Of a stretch of 64,000 nt of DNA, positions 45,158 to 57,744 are shown in pieces; position 1 is the stretch's first letter; the number at the start of each line of letters is the position of its first letter. The notes beneath the pieces were generated by a model. That model worked only from the letters and a program-made list of their open reading frames with translations, made no database searches and had not been told where the DNA came from. Made by a program: the position numbers and the translations under genes. Origin of the DNA: Siphonodentalium dalli (Eukaryota > Mollusca > Scaphopoda > Gadilida > Siphonodentaliidae); NCBI GenBank assembly GCA_032622095.1, contig CP136067.1:133927990-133991989 (forward strand), read 5' to 3'.

Positions 45158-45799
45158 CGATACCGTTTTCCAGTAGAGTGGCTTAATTGTGTGGGCAAAT
45201 TGTATCGAATGAGGTATTCACAAATGAGTGGCAATTATATCACTGAATATCGCATTTCTATGTGAGCTATGTTGAAGAATGCTGGTGATAATACTCTTCT
45301 AGTACAGTTGATAAATTGTATTTATGTACCGACGGTTATGTTGCTTCGTTCCGCCGCTACCGTGGTGTACAAATTCAGTGCCCAATTTCTGAAGGTGCAT
45401 GGGGATATGATTATGCAATAGTGGTAATAATACTGCTCATTGTTGCCGAATTTTCTGTCTAGGCCATATTCGTTGCAAACAAATGAATATCAGATTACAC
45501 AACATCGGGTTAACATTGACTGACTGACCAAATCTAGTATCTTGAATTGTCTGTTGTTCATCAATAGTGGCACAGCAGACTACCATAGACAAGAAAGAAC
45601 TATACAAATCACTCCAGAAGATTCCGCACTGGCTGGCACATTGAATACAACGTGTTTTGTTTGAAGTAAAATAAACATGAAGCGATCTATGACAATCATA
45701 TGCACCTTACATAATGAAAAATCGCATTTGAATGGTTTCGTGACAAATAGCTCCAATGTGACACAAACTAAAGAGCTTTCATTGAAAATCATAACAGTT

Positions 45800-46350
45800 T
45801 CTGTCTACGGAGTACAGTTCATAAATCGTTTGCGATAAGCAAAACCCTGAACACCGTGGGGTGTTTTTGTGAGAGTGATTCACAGTGACCCAATCAACAC
45901 AGAAAGCTTGAGTGGCGAGAATTATACCAAGGCGCTATATGTTTTAATCCGATCCTCACTGTATACGACCATGCGTCACCAGGACACACAATGACCGCGA
46001 AACTAGTATGCAACTGGAATTTTGCTGTACAGGTCTTCAATTCAATAAGTTCATCAAATGTTTAAACAGTCAAGACAAGACAATTATCAACATTTAGTTA
46101 ATATGGTTATACAAATAAATAAAATTACATGCACTATCTAAGTGGTTGGCGGTGTTTCGCTGTGGTTCTTAGCGGTTCGCGGCTATTCTCGATCAATCCT
46201 AGTTAGTCTCCAGGATTTCAGTCAATTCATATTAATCCGTTCGTCGAATATTCAGCATGGATCAAATCACTGTGAATCTTGTTGATCCACTTTGGTCTAC
46301 CCCGGTGTTGAGTGGTTGGTTTATTGCACACGCTGTACGTGCTGTATATA
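45800..46350. mobile_element. MITE family P, second complete copy
   Basis: TTTGCGATAAGCAAAACCCT near 45,830 pairs with the GTGTTGAGTGGTTGGTTTATT segment near 46,305. It belongs to duplication D2, so it was probably there before the duplication. Confidence 0.7.
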
Positions 46351-46404
46351 GTTCCAGCACATGTACATGTCTACAATTTGTTATAGCTTTGTCAAATAAG
46401 GATT

Positions 46405-46530
46405 TTATATGCATGTTGTCGTTCATATTCTGGCACCATATGGGTTAATATGAGAAAATGTCTGCAAATCAAAAATACCGTGCACACTTGCCAGTGTACG
46501 AACGCACCCCTAGGGTCCAAGTTTGTCGGA
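46405..46530 (+). repeat. Partner of repeat 11,015-11,140
   Basis: See that entry for the shared words. Confidence 0.6.
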
Positions 46531-47056
46531 TATTCTGTATGGGCGCGAAAGCGTTGCACACATAATAACTGTCCAAATATTTGACTGAGACCATTTTGAT
46601 ATAAATAAAATAATTCGATCATAGTTTTGGTCTGGCTTTTCAAATTATTCAGATGTGAAATTTCCAAAAGCTGATCAGTATATTAACTTGTAAGATTGTT
46701 CGGTTGATAAGTTAAACAAGCAGTCTAAGCATGTTATATGTGTGTTAATTATCAGATGAACACCCTGCAGGCGAATCAAATTCCAGTTAGCGAATAATTA
46801 GTCAGCGAATAGTTAAATGTGTTAAAGCTATTTCTCGAGTCAGAGAAACCATGTAACAATAACTACTACCAATTGTAATACATCTACAATATGTTTTCCT
46901 AAGTTTGTTCATGAACTGATACAGAAACATGGAGGTATTTTCAGCTTTGATGCAAGTATATTTTTGCTGATGAAAATAGAGCAGTTGATATATGTGAATA
47001 CGTAAATGTTACTCTTGTCTTTCACGAGAACAACCATTCAAAATACCTTTTGAAAA

Positions 47057-47476
47057 ATGGACATTGGGTTGGCTTGGTTGATGACAGGAAGAGATATATC
47101 ACCCGTAAACACTCTGATTTCAATCATATCTGAGATTAAAACAGAAAGTTACGTAGCAATGACATATCGTACGCGTAATCTGCTCAATCTTAACATCCCT
47201 AGACATTGTATGTGTAGTTTTATTAGTTCTGTATTGGAAAAAGAATCCTATTGGATTAGACTACGTGACAATTTGAATACATTCCATTGCTCCTTGTATG
47301 ATAGCTATACATTACTTGGTGGATTCCGCCCTCTATTTGGTGTGTCTGAACTGCTCCCAGTCACATTGTATCATCGGTCTATAGGCAAAATGAATCTTTG
47401 TAAATATGGTGGTCTACATGGGTATGTGCTCACTATTGATTCACATACCTTACAGGGTGATAACAAGCAAATTTAA
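47057..47476 (+). CDS. Hypothetical ORF, 139 residues
   Basis: An ATG-initiated frame whose second half (ESYWIRLRDNLNTFHCSLYD, then TLLGGFRPLFGVSELLPV) lies mostly in the segment absent from the paralogous copy near 23.3 kb. No domain is recognised. The first half overlaps duplicated DNA whose other copy does not encode it. It may be part of an unknown insertion. Confidence 0.25.
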   Translation: MDIGLAWLMTGRDISPVNTLISIISEIKTESYVAMTYRTRNLLNLNIPRHCMCSFISSVLEKESYWIRLRDNLNTFHCSLYDSYTLLGGFRPLFGVSELLPVTLYHRSIGKMNLCKYGGLHGYVLTIDSHTLQGDNKQI

Positions 47477-48403
47477 TGTCTCTTCGAGACAAAACATCTA
47501 TATTGTATCATCCATTTTATCAAAATAAAAAAACGACTCATAACAATCAAATTTCAAATTAAACCTACTAATTGTTAACTTCCATCCCAATTCAGGGATC
47601 AACATAGCTACATGATATGGATACATATTCCTCGAACAAATCGATCAAGTGATACAAATGATCATATCAGAAGGACAACAGTATCTGTTTCTATATCAAG
47701 TAACACCAAAGAACTGTCACCCTTTGATTAATCCTGATCGGGTAATTATTAAGAGAACATTTGTACATAGTTGACAATCGTAACGCTTGAATTCCAATAT
47801 CTTCTCTTGGCAACATATCGACGTGGGCCTGTCATTCATATCGTTCATTCGTGTCCGATCATAGGAACTTACATTGTTGTCTGTTACTATAATCAAATTA
47901 TAAGACGCTATTGCCGGATCGGAATCGACTAAACACATACATGCTATGGGGATAAGCGCCACGGAGACTACGGATATTAACCCCGATCATACACTCGACG
48001 TTTGTTCATATTGTTAGACCACACTTCTCGTTATGGCTCTGTTATGGAACAACGTCGATGAATTCGTTTGTGAGACAATGGGTTTTACTGCTATGCTGAT
48101 AAACAATGGAACGTATTGGTGAAGGCAAGGACATGCTTTTGAATGACCAATTCGTTTGACAACAACATCAGCACAAAATACTAAGCATGCAGCCGGTTGT
48201 GTATGACACGACTGAGTACCAATATTGGACAATATAATTAGTGTTTGGCAACGTTGACGATCGATGTTGTCATGCCATTAGACTTTGGTAAACACGATGG
48301 CACAATACACCATGAACATCGACATTATCAACGAGTGTGAGGAATGAAGAGAGCAAATATACATACACATATCAGTTCGGCTTATAAATATCCGTATTTT
48401 TTT

Positions 48404-48766
48404 ACCCTGTGCCAAATGCATTATCTTATATTACCATAGGTCGCCTCGGATATATAAGAGAATGCATTGGCCTAACAATTTTTTACAATTTTAATAATTT
48501 TTTCTTGTATTCTTTAACAATTTTATAATTTCACCCATACAGAGCCCCAGACAAACATGAGCAGACGACACCCTTCTATATTCTTCTATATATGTATGGG
48601 GCTCCCTGCAGGGTAATGGATGTTTTTTATTTTATGTCCTAAAAATTGTAAGAAATATTTATTTTAAAAAAATGATAAAAAATTGTTAGGCCAATGCATT
48701 CTCTTATATATGCGAGGCGACCTATGGTCGACTCGCATATATAAGAGAATGCATTGGCACATGGTA
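48404..48766. mobile_element. Palindromic element, intermediate form
   Basis: Ends ACCCTGTGCCAAATGCATTA and GAATGCATTGGCACATGGT are hairpin arms of the family. The middle carries the module AGAGCCCCAGACAAACATGA..GGGGCTCC, shared with the other two long copies. The left hairpin has lost part of its centre, and the GTGACCC outer repeats are missing. The insertion is absent from the paralogous site near 24,985. Confidence 0.8.
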
Positions 48767-48892
48767 ACACAAATAGTTAGTTCCACCTTACGTTTTATCA
48801 CAGACAGGTGTGCAGAGAAAACGATAATACAATGTACCCAGTGACGGTTTCGTTCAAATTTCACCCCGCAGCTCGTGTTAAACTGTACCGAT

Positions 48893-49358
48893 ATTTGTGA
48901 CCCGACATATCAAATCCAGTCGTAAGTCGGGATTTTTTTTACCCTGTGCCAATGCATTCTCTTATATATGCGAGTCGACAATAGGTCGCCTCGCATATAT
49001 AAGAGAATACAATGGCCTAACAATTTTTTATCATTTTATTTAAATAAATGTTTCTTACAATTTTTAGGACATAAAATAAAAAAAACATCCATTACCCTGC
49101 AGGGAGCCCCACACATATATAGAAGCATATAGAAGAGTGTCGTCTGCTCATGTTTGTCTGGGGCTCTGTATGGGTGAAATTATAAAATTGTTAAAGAATA
49201 CAAGAAAAAATTATTAAAATTGTAAAAAATTGTTAGGCCAATACATTCTCTTATACATGCGAGGCGACCTATGTTCGACTCGCATATATAAAAGAATGCA
49301 TTGGCACAGGGTAAAAAATCCCGACTTACGACTGGATTTGATATGGCGGGTCACATTT
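48893..49358. mobile_element. Palindromic element, full form with GTGACCC ends
   Basis: The element 48,897-49,354 (458 bp) begins GTGACCCGACATATCAAATC and ends with the matching GATTTGATATGGCGGGTCAC. ATTT on both sides is a 4-bp target duplication. The order is: outer TIR with AGTCGTAAGTCGGGATTTTT, ACCCTGTGCC, a 70-bp hairpin, an AT-rich link, the GGGAGCCCCACAC..GGGGCTCT module (inverted relative to the other two copies), a link, a second 70-bp hairpin, and the TIR. The paralogous site near 25,105 is empty. Confidence 0.92.
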
Positions 49359-49537
49359 ACTCTGGTTGACGTGTTCTTATCAACCGTGGGGTGCTGTAAT
49401 GAACAAATGATATTGGCCGACACGGCATGTATAATACGTATAGAACAGAATCATATGTTCCCAACATAAACTAGTACTAACTCTGGGTTTCAATTCGACT
49501 GAATGTGTCGCAACGTCCACTATAACAGTGTATTAAC

Positions 49538-50235
49538 GTGATATCAGCAGGGCAGAGTAAATTTCTTCATGAATCGCAATCTTTAGTCGCATTGTGATTC
49601 AAAGTACTATGATACATGTGTAATGCCAAACCTAACAGCATATATGACATTATACATAGAAACAACGAATTGCCACATGCGCACAAACAATGTTCGGTAT
49701 TGTTTGCCGATGAGTATTTGCATTTAGTGAATTATTAACACACAGTAGAATTGCGCATTGATATACACCAAGTCCGATTGGCACCCTGTGGTCTTCTGAT
49801 TATAAATTCAAACTAATAAACCAGCCTTTTCTCCCGTACATACGCTCTTATTGAACGTATTTAACACACACGATATAAGCCTATATAGGGATTATTTGAA
49901 TCTGAATTAAGCTCTATATGAACATAAATAGGACACAATGAAGACAATGGAATATGAGCTTATTTCAATTCGAAATAAGCTGATATAGGCACTATTTAAT
50001 CTACTCTTTTTTATCGACACGACGTACCAGATGAACGCTCTTTATAATGTGTTTTCACTGCGGCCCGCGCCGTTCAATGAAATGGCGCGGGTTTTAGTCC
50101 TATATGAGCTTATTTAAGAATCAAATACGTTCCGAATGAACTTATGTGAATATTTAGGTCCTATATGAACATATTTTCTCGAAGATATGTTGCATACACG
50201 GCTTGTATAATTGCAAACGTGCCAGCATATATCAT
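49538..50235. repeat. Repeat D4, copy 1, with a 0.37-kb insertion
   Basis: 49,538-49,826 plus 50,195-50,235 are collinear with 54,255-54,560 (GAATCGCAAT, TGTGATTCAAA, GCATTTAGTGAATTA, GCTTGTATAATTGCAA, GTGCCAGCATATA). The interruption, 49,827-50,194, holds AATAAGC/ATATGAGCTTATTT words and a strong stem CCCGCGCC..GGCGCGGG at 50,074-50,093. It is absent from the other copy and resembles remnants at 13.9, 25.3 and 39.6 kb. Confidence 0.75.
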
Positions 50236-50769
50236 AACTAATCATAAAAACAAGCGATGATATATTTGGTACCCATGGCATACAATTGATATAGTTGACC
50301 TGTCACCCGAATGTCTATGTCGAATTGGCAAAAGGCAATTATGTATAAACAGACACCTCTTGATAAATTGGTTTAAAATACGAACCAAATTGGTCAGAAT
50401 GGTGCGGGCTCTAGTAGTGAGGATACCATGACGTTGGTAATCAGTGAACGGATCTGGACTAAAATGTAAGTATAGGATTTTGGATGCAACATCAAGACTC
50501 GATCGCCCGTTTAACGGCGGCGAAAACGGTAGATACATTTAATGGAAAGCAGCGAGATCAATAGTCAGGACGACATTACATATAGGAAAGTGAAGGCGGA
50601 AATACAAAAATACAAACTGATCAAATACGATATTTTCTGGAGATCAAAGTCATGGACATCGTGCGGAAATAATCGTGTTGGTGTTTTCAGATCAGGATAG
50701 GAATGGAAGAAATTTAGACAACGATTTAGACAACGTTTATTGTTCGTATTCCTATAGTGTTGCTATATT
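50236..50769. other. Non-coding, nothing recognised
   Basis: A minus-strand frame at 50,242-50,538 has no domain. Confidence 0.35.
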
Positions 50770-51060
50770 AAACGGACATGGGCCATTGGAACCTCCAAAA
50801 TGTTTTCTACGTAATTTGGAGCGACGGTCACGATAGGCCGATAAAGAAACGAAATTTTGATATACCGGCTTCATATGCTCTGAAAAACACTTGCCAAAGT
50901 CACAGCCATTTTTCAGCCGTTTTAAACTTTTCGCCAGAAGTCTGACAAACCCTCTTGTTTGCTACCATATCAGGAATAAACAACAACGGAACGCTCTTTT
51001 CTATTCCATGTCGTGCAAATAGCTGTTTTGTGTTTGGGATCCAAACACCGTATTCACAGT
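50770..51060 (-). repeat. Dispersed repeat family C, inverted copy
   Basis: AAACGGACATGGGCCATT, TTTTCTACGTAATTTGGA, CACTTGCCAAAGTCACAGCC and TTTTTCAGCCGTTTT match the complement of 57,990-58,210. Confidence 0.65.
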
Positions 51061-52929
51061 TGTATTTTTCATTACTTCAATGCGTCTTTTTGGGTTACAT
51101 AATGCTCGTAGAAAGTTAGTTCAAATATTTATCGACATATTTCGATAGTGAGAAAAATTCAAAAGCGAATAATATCATGTGTATTTTGGAGCGCAAACCG
51201 CCATGTGGCTTTCACGAAAGAGCAGAGTAGTTGATAGATTGCACATTTTTCCCCATCTAGTGTTTTCATATTAGTAATTAATGCACATATGCTCAATTGT
51301 ATTTTATCAAAGTGTTTCCGTTCATGCTAATTGTACTAATGCATATCTCTTAGGTGTAAATATTTGAATTCGCGTTTCGTATTTGATCATATTTCAAATC
51401 ATAGTTTGAATTTATATATTTTGTTTGTGCTTTACTCGCATAATTTGTGTGCGGCACAGCGAACGGCCACCACTGTTGGATCGATAGTATAAAACAATCC
51501 TCAATTTGCAAGAACCAAATGGGTTACAATATGAATTGTCATGTTAATTGAGAACTCAAGTTATGCAATTGCTCTGATAACAAAAAGGTTGTTAAAATAT
51601 TTTAAGAGAGTTGTTTCATATGTATGGTGTTTAAAATTAAGCATTGATTTAGATGGACATAATAATATACATGTGGTTACGAATAGAGTCACGCGTTTGT
51701 ACGGTTCCGAAATGATAATGTGTCGACGGATTACAGCGAAATTCTCTTAGATGTACCATGACTAAATCAGATCTTCTGAAGTACGAAATTCGGCACATCA
51801 TGGAGCTAGAGATTCTAGCATCATATTGTCAGTCACAAGATATTTATTTATACCGATCGTACGTTTTAAGACGCGCTCTTATATATGGTTCCATGTAAGA
51901 GATGTGAGGAAATATACTCGCCATTTGATGCATGTCAAGTCTATTTCAAATCACGATTAACCTAATATGAGTACTCTCAAGTTGAATTATATTAATAAGA
52001 GGATAATTACTGTCTTCTTGCACGCATGTGGTTAACACAGTTGATTGTATTCGATATACATGTATATGTAACTGAAATAATATATAACAGGTCGCTCGAT
52101 GATAATCGACTAAGAACTTTCTATTATTTATAATCTCCGTTAGATTGTAAGTGATGAAATATACATGAGTGGCAATGAGTTAATTTGCGCTTTACTTAAC
52201 CCCATTAGTGCTTGGCAAAAATCATTCATATGAAGTTGCGATAACAACAATTAATACCAGTATTTTCATAAATAACATATTACCTCAACACCATTCACCC
52301 AATATTGGTGCAATCACATGGACAACTCTATAAATCTTACAGCTGGTGGAGTTGTTCTTTCGAGACATGCATGACCAACATGTGACTGTTGTGAATATAT
52401 TAAATTCTGGATGGCAATAACACTCACCCACATAATTTTTCTTATCTTGTAGCGGCTAGATGAAAATATCTGCCCTGGTGGTTGATTATGGTTTTACTGT
52501 GCACAAATTACACACTGTATAAGTAGACTTGTTCATTTCAAATTTAGCCACAAACGTTGTTGAAATTGTAAACTTCTCATTGAGATAGATTATAGTTTGT
52601 GGAGTAACGTTCCGTTTACATGATATAAGTACACGTTATTGAAGAAACGATATATTGTGAACACAATGTTATATAGTAAATTCATTATGATGTATTATGA
52701 GAGAAAACATGGATGGTTATGGACCGTTATGATTTATTCATATGAATATAGATAATTACACAGAGCTATTTACAGAAGTGGTATTCGAAAGTACTGTTTT
52801 CGAAACTTTACTCCATGGCCATGGCCAGTTTCATATAATTTAGATGGTCGCGAAATTCAAATATTGTATGACATTAGCTTTAAAATGAATGGATATGGCC
52901 AACCCGTTCCAATCGCAACCCCACATGTT
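51061..52929. other. Long non-coding stretch, nothing recognised
   Basis: Very AT-rich. Only chance frames, for example 69 residues at 51,541. Confidence 0.35.
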
Positions 52930-53808
52930 CATTGAGAGGGTGCGGGACGTTTCGGCACCCAGTTTTCAGAACGTTTCGGCACCTGGGTTTTCGACACTTG
53001 GACGTTTCGGCACTTCATCGAAGACATCTCGGCACATGATTTATTTATGATGTTTGACATAACTAGTATACAGTCGAACATTTTTAGATGTAGTAATGAT
53101 TTCTGCCGTCCCATGATACAAAGGAGAAAGAAATGTATAGCGCATTTCGTTTGAATAATGATTGTTTTCGCAAAGTCAACGTTGTGTGTTATGGACAGTG
53201 CGGCTAAGTTCACTACATGTGACCTCTTATAAAAATATGGCTAAATATACTTTCTTAGTTCCATGATATTTTGACACCCAAGATATAAAACAAATAGTTA
53301 GTGTTGAGGCTGCATTCACGCGAAGAGGGAGAGTGGTGTTCAGGCAGCATCCACGGAGCTGGTTTGTCGCATCGATTCCACACGCGCCGGTTAGAGTAGA
53401 CCACGCGTTGGGGAAGACGTCGTTGTTTCGAAAAGCACTATGGTCAAAGATCAATACACAATATAGCTTTGTTGATATAGCATTTATACTACAAACAAAA
53501 CGAAGTGCCTGCTATATATGTGTGTGTCTTATTGAGTATGACTCGTGTTATTCATATATTCACCGCTATCTTTACCACTGTGCCATCTTGTGTTTGTATT
53601 TGCTATCCACCAGTTTACATGTGTTATCACATTCTATTGAAATACAAATCAATTTTTGTCATCACTGACAGTTTTGTTGGTCCGAAAATTACCAGGTGCT
53701 GAAACGTCCGAAGTGTCGAAAAATCGGGTGCCGAAACGTGCCGATACCGAATCACAAACACAAGTGCCGAAACGTCCGGGTGCCGAAACGTCCAGGATTC
53801 CATTGAGA
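52930..53808. mobile_element. hAT-like non-autonomous element with 8-bp target duplication
   Basis: CATTGAGA occurs at 52,930-52,937 and 53,801-53,808 and brackets 863 bp. Both ends carry clustered copies of GACGTTTCGGCAC: about four in forward orientation at 52,947-53,035, and four inverted (GTGCCGAAACGTCC) at 53,693-53,795. An 8-bp duplication with clustered subterminal motifs fits the hAT superfamily. The centre has no transposase. Confidence 0.75.
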
Positions 53809-54254
53809 TGTGATGTTCGTGAATATAATTGTATTCAATTAAATTCTCCGCTGTTTTCAATAGTATAATATATATCTCATTTGCCATGACTTCATTGCTA
53901 AGGTCATATTCATATTCAATTGGAAACAGACATTGGTGGCTGGTGTTCATATATGTATAATGTGTACTACCAGAAAAATTGCCTATATTTCAATTCCTTT
54001 GCAATTTAGCACATAACATTTATTTATATTGGTTTGAACATGATATATGGTGCAACTGTACGTACACGATATATATTGCGATGATTACTCTGCACTTTCT
54101 ATGAATGAACTTTGACCAACATAATTTGCTAATTGCTCAATTTACTAAACTTATTCTGAATTGCTATATAACCTCAATTGATTGTTTTTACATAATATAT
54201 AGATGTTATGGCGGAGAGCCATAACTTTGCTGGGCGGTGGTCGAGTGCCACAAA
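53809..54254. other. Non-coding, nothing recognised
   Basis: AT-rich spacer. Confidence 0.35.
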
Positions 54255-54560
54255 GTGATATCAGAATGGCAGAGTTCATTTGTTCCTGAATCGCAATATT
54301 CAGCTGCAATGTGATTCAAACTGCAACGAGGTTTGTGTAGTGCCAAATCTATCAGCAAATACGACATTGTATACATATACAACTAATTACTTCATATGCA
54401 CACTAAAAGTCCGGTATGATTTGCCGAGGAGTATGTGCATTTAGTGAATTAATAACGCATATTTGAATTGTCCCAGTGAAACCCGGTGGTCATCTGATTC
54501 TAAATTTCAACTAATTAACAGCTTGTATAATTGCAAGCATGCCAGCATATAGCAATTTTG
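54255..54560. repeat. Repeat D4, copy 2 (empty site)
   Basis: Uninterrupted partner of 49,538-50,235. The join is at AACTAATTAACAGCTTGTAT near 54,505-54,525. Confidence 0.75.
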
Positions 54561-54954
54561 CATAGCAGAAGCACGGGTGTTGACTGCCATGATTATTGAC
54601 ATTCAGTAGATTATGCGTGCCTCGGTGGCCGGAGTTAAAGTGGAAAACCATATATTTTGAATTACTTTGAGAGTTTCCACGTTCCTTTCTCTCAAAGTTT
54701 GAAATGTTGTGATGTGCGTATTGTACTTAGCATATACGTGAATACCATTTTTCGTTTGTCAGTTTAGTCGATGGCATGTGTGAATCCGACAGTTTTTAGA
54801 ATAGATTGTGTGGAAAGTCTCGAAATGTTAAGTTCTGCCACCTATCCACTAAAAATATTCTGCTTACGGACAAGATAAACTACCGTTAGCCATTGAGCAA
54901 AAACGCATCATAAGCCAAAATGTGTAGGGTGGGTGCCTCTGGTAACTTAGTTCA

Positions 54955-55292
54955 ATGTGAAGTCGCGACGACATAGAAAAAGTCCAATATGCAGTAGCAT
55001 GAATTGCAACCCGTTCCGCCAGCAACAGATCTCTCCTCGCGGACACCGTACGGCGCAAACGTTCCAAGCTCCGTCTATTTTACAAAATGATGTCCGTTCG
55101 AGCCCCTCCTTATTTGCAAAATCTGATAGCCCAACACACGTTGAAATAACAAATATTAGCACCGGGCAGGCCAATTACACCAGAACCCCGAAGTTCGACT
55201 CCGCTGCCTTCAAGAAATGCTTTATTCCCTCAACAATAGACCTCTGGAATAATATCGACCCGAAAGAAACAAGTTACGCATCCCTGGAACAA
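54955..55292 (+). pseudogene. 3' end fragment of a non-LTR retrotransposon ORF
   Basis: Split over two frames, it reads IEKVQYAVA, SLLADTVRRKRSKLRLFYKM, RAPPYLQNLI, then SAAFKKCFIPSTIDLWNNID. This order is characteristic of the region after the reverse transcriptase in CR1/L2/RTE-like ORF2 proteins. The upstream catalytic part is absent, as expected for a 5'-truncated insertion. It is unrelated at the DNA level to the intact element. Confidence 0.75.
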
Positions 55293-57477
55293 TGATTATA
55301 TAGCAATAACTCGCGATCGTGCGAGTATCAATGGCGCTCAGTTCGTTGGTACGAGGTCACTTAGTCATCCAAAAAAAAAACTCATTCTAAAACCCCTAAA
55401 CCCCACATGTGATAACTCATATGAATACTCTATTTTAAACTCAGACTAATACCGTGTTATCATTATCACTACTGATGATCAATATCTTCCCATCAACTAT
55501 TCCAGCAGCAACACCATTATATAAAACTCTTTCGAACGTGATGCGTTATTATTTCCACACAAAAATGAATATAATACACAAACCCCACTTATGTCTCACA
55601 TATGTATTTAACGGATAATTTATTAAGAACAAATAATGAAAAGAAGTGGACAGATGTGAAAATAAATCTATTGGTCGTATTTGCGACTTAAAATATTCTG
55701 AGCCAATGCGGAAAACCCAGGGAAGTGATGCACCATCACTAACTATACCTAGCCAATATATTTCTTCGTTATGTTATATATCCAGTCACACTATACCATT
55801 ACTTGACGTACATTGCCCCATCCAATTTCGCGAGAGCAATAAGCGTCTACACGAAACGACAGTCATATCTGAATTAAAATGGTATATCTAACGACATATT
55901 AAGCAGACCATCATTCTCTCGCTAGGTCGGATGGATAATAACAGATTACAGGAAACGACTCACATAAGCCCACATGCGTTATGTCGAATCCGGTCCATTA
56001 CGTTATATACTAATTCTGATGTTATTTATATTTTTGCATTATTCATGGCATAAGTACAGTTTAAACTAAGTCGCTAATATATGATGATTCTGAAAGCAGT
56101 TTTATCACGTGACATTTGCTATATGGATCAATTGGTTTTGTTTGCTGTATTGATGGACAATAGCTGCGTCACAGAAGGTAGATCATTATTCTGAGGACAG
56201 TGGCGCAGTACGCGTCCAAATAATCAAAGCAATTCTGTTTCCTGTCGAATGTTGTTAATCTGAAGATACATTGGAACACATTGGTGAGTATCTATGCACA
56301 TACCTGTACCTGGTTTTAAGACTAGTCCTACACAACGTCGCTCCACAAACGTGGCAATCTTAAACATTGTCTTATCGGAAACAAAGTTATATTTGATGTT
56401 ATATTTTCTGAAGAAAGTAATGTTCTCTGTTGTAATAACCGAAGTTTTGGTATAGAAACCGAACTAATCAATGAATTATGAGGAATTTTGTTGTTAAAAT
56501 TAATATATTGCTTAGTATGATTGTTGGAAGATGCCCTCGGCTCGAGTGGGAGCAATTTATTCAAATACCAGTCGAACCATACTAAATCCTGTATGAATAA
56601 TCCACGTGTAGATACCGGCTATACTATCATGTCCTCCATATGGTAATTTTGAATTGCAAAAAGTAACGCGAAAACGCGAAAACGGAAATGCATTCATACT
56701 TCGCGAAACAATGTGCTACTTATGCTGCGGATACACAAATGATTAATGAAATACATCCTCTTTGATATCACCATAGACACAGGCTCGAGTATGGGAAATC
56801 TGGTTGTGATAAGGCCGGATGGGTGGTTGTTATACAGAGCCACAACAGCACATTTTTGCAGTTGCTTCCAAATTTAATTCTGATGGATTTGTCTTCACTT
56901 ATTTACCATTTCTCACAAAAAATGCCACTGTTATATTGCTCAGCAGTCAACTTAACACCATTTTGGTAGGAGGGTGACCACACATGTTACCACCGGTGCT
57001 TAGTTGAATTGATATCTCAAGTTTACACAGGTTTGTTGGTACCATGCGCCACTTCGTCGTGTATAATGGTATTCTGTGTTTAGGGAACAGTTTTTGTTTA
57101 ATATTTTAAAAATATTTAGCAATAAAATATAGTATCTTGATCTATATGAGTTATAATACATTTCGAATTGAATCACATCCTGTTAGTAACTCTCGGGGAA
57201 TTTTATGCAAACAATCTTTAACCTGTATAATCATTTTTTGAATATGTACGTTAGTTATTTACATAATTGTCCCTCCGGGACGAATATGTTTTTTCTTCTC
57301 ACTTCATATAATGCATGCCAACAGTCCGAACGTACACACGTGTAACAAAACGTCAATTACTAATTAGTATTAATATGGGTGCAGTTCGGTGCAGTGCACC
57401 ATATACAATGAGTGTTATACTAACATGATTTATAAAACATGATTTGTATCATTACATTTTAATTAGTCCATCTGGCA
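55293..57477. other. Long non-coding stretch, nothing recognised
   Basis: A 10-base A run lies near 55,371. Short frames at 55,646 (+) and 56,328 (-) show no domain. Confidence 0.35.
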
Positions 57478-57735
57478 ATGATTCTGGAAAAGCTGATAAA
57501 TATCCAACATGTACTATTATTTTGGGTATGTACTGTTTGCTATTCAACTTATTCTGCCCGTGCACCTTTGGTCCTGGTATTTGGCATGCTCATCAAATTG
57601 TATGCATACAACAATACTATCGAGCCACGCAGTTCGAACTCTTATCTTCTGGGTCATCGCTGGTCACGAACACCTCCTTTAACCCACTATGACACACCTA
57701 GCCCAACATTGAGAGGTCATGTGCTATTTATATAA
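57478..57735 (+). CDS. Hypothetical ORF, 85 residues, one hydrophobic segment
   Basis: From ATG to TAA. Residues about 10-45 are hydrophobic (VLLFWVCTVC, LVLVFGMLIKL), followed by a polar, proline-rich tail. It could be a small membrane protein or the last exon of one, but no family is recognised. It may be chance. Confidence 0.2.
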   Translation: MILEKLINIQHVLLFWVCTVCYSTYSARAPLVLVFGMLIKLYAYNNTIEPRSSNSYLLGHRWSRTPPLTHYDTPSPTLRGHVLFI

Positions 57736-57744
57736 CATCTATAT

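Larger units (their letters stand above)
43995..46360. repeat. Segmental duplication D2, copy 2 (filled site)
   Basis: Partner of 11,880-13,630, carrying the foldback insertion at 44,527-45,157 and its own MITE P copy at the end. Confidence 0.8.
46520..49440. repeat. Segmental duplication D3, copy 2
   Basis: Partner of 22,420-25,265. It carries two palindromic insertions (48,404-48,766 and 48,897-49,354) and a 0.3-kb extra segment near 47,200-47,500. Confidence 0.8.

Noticed and set aside
47057-49440. CRISPR-like array from the repeated palindromes at 48-49 kb
   Set aside because: The repeats are inverted, few, and part of transposons with target duplications in an animal genome.
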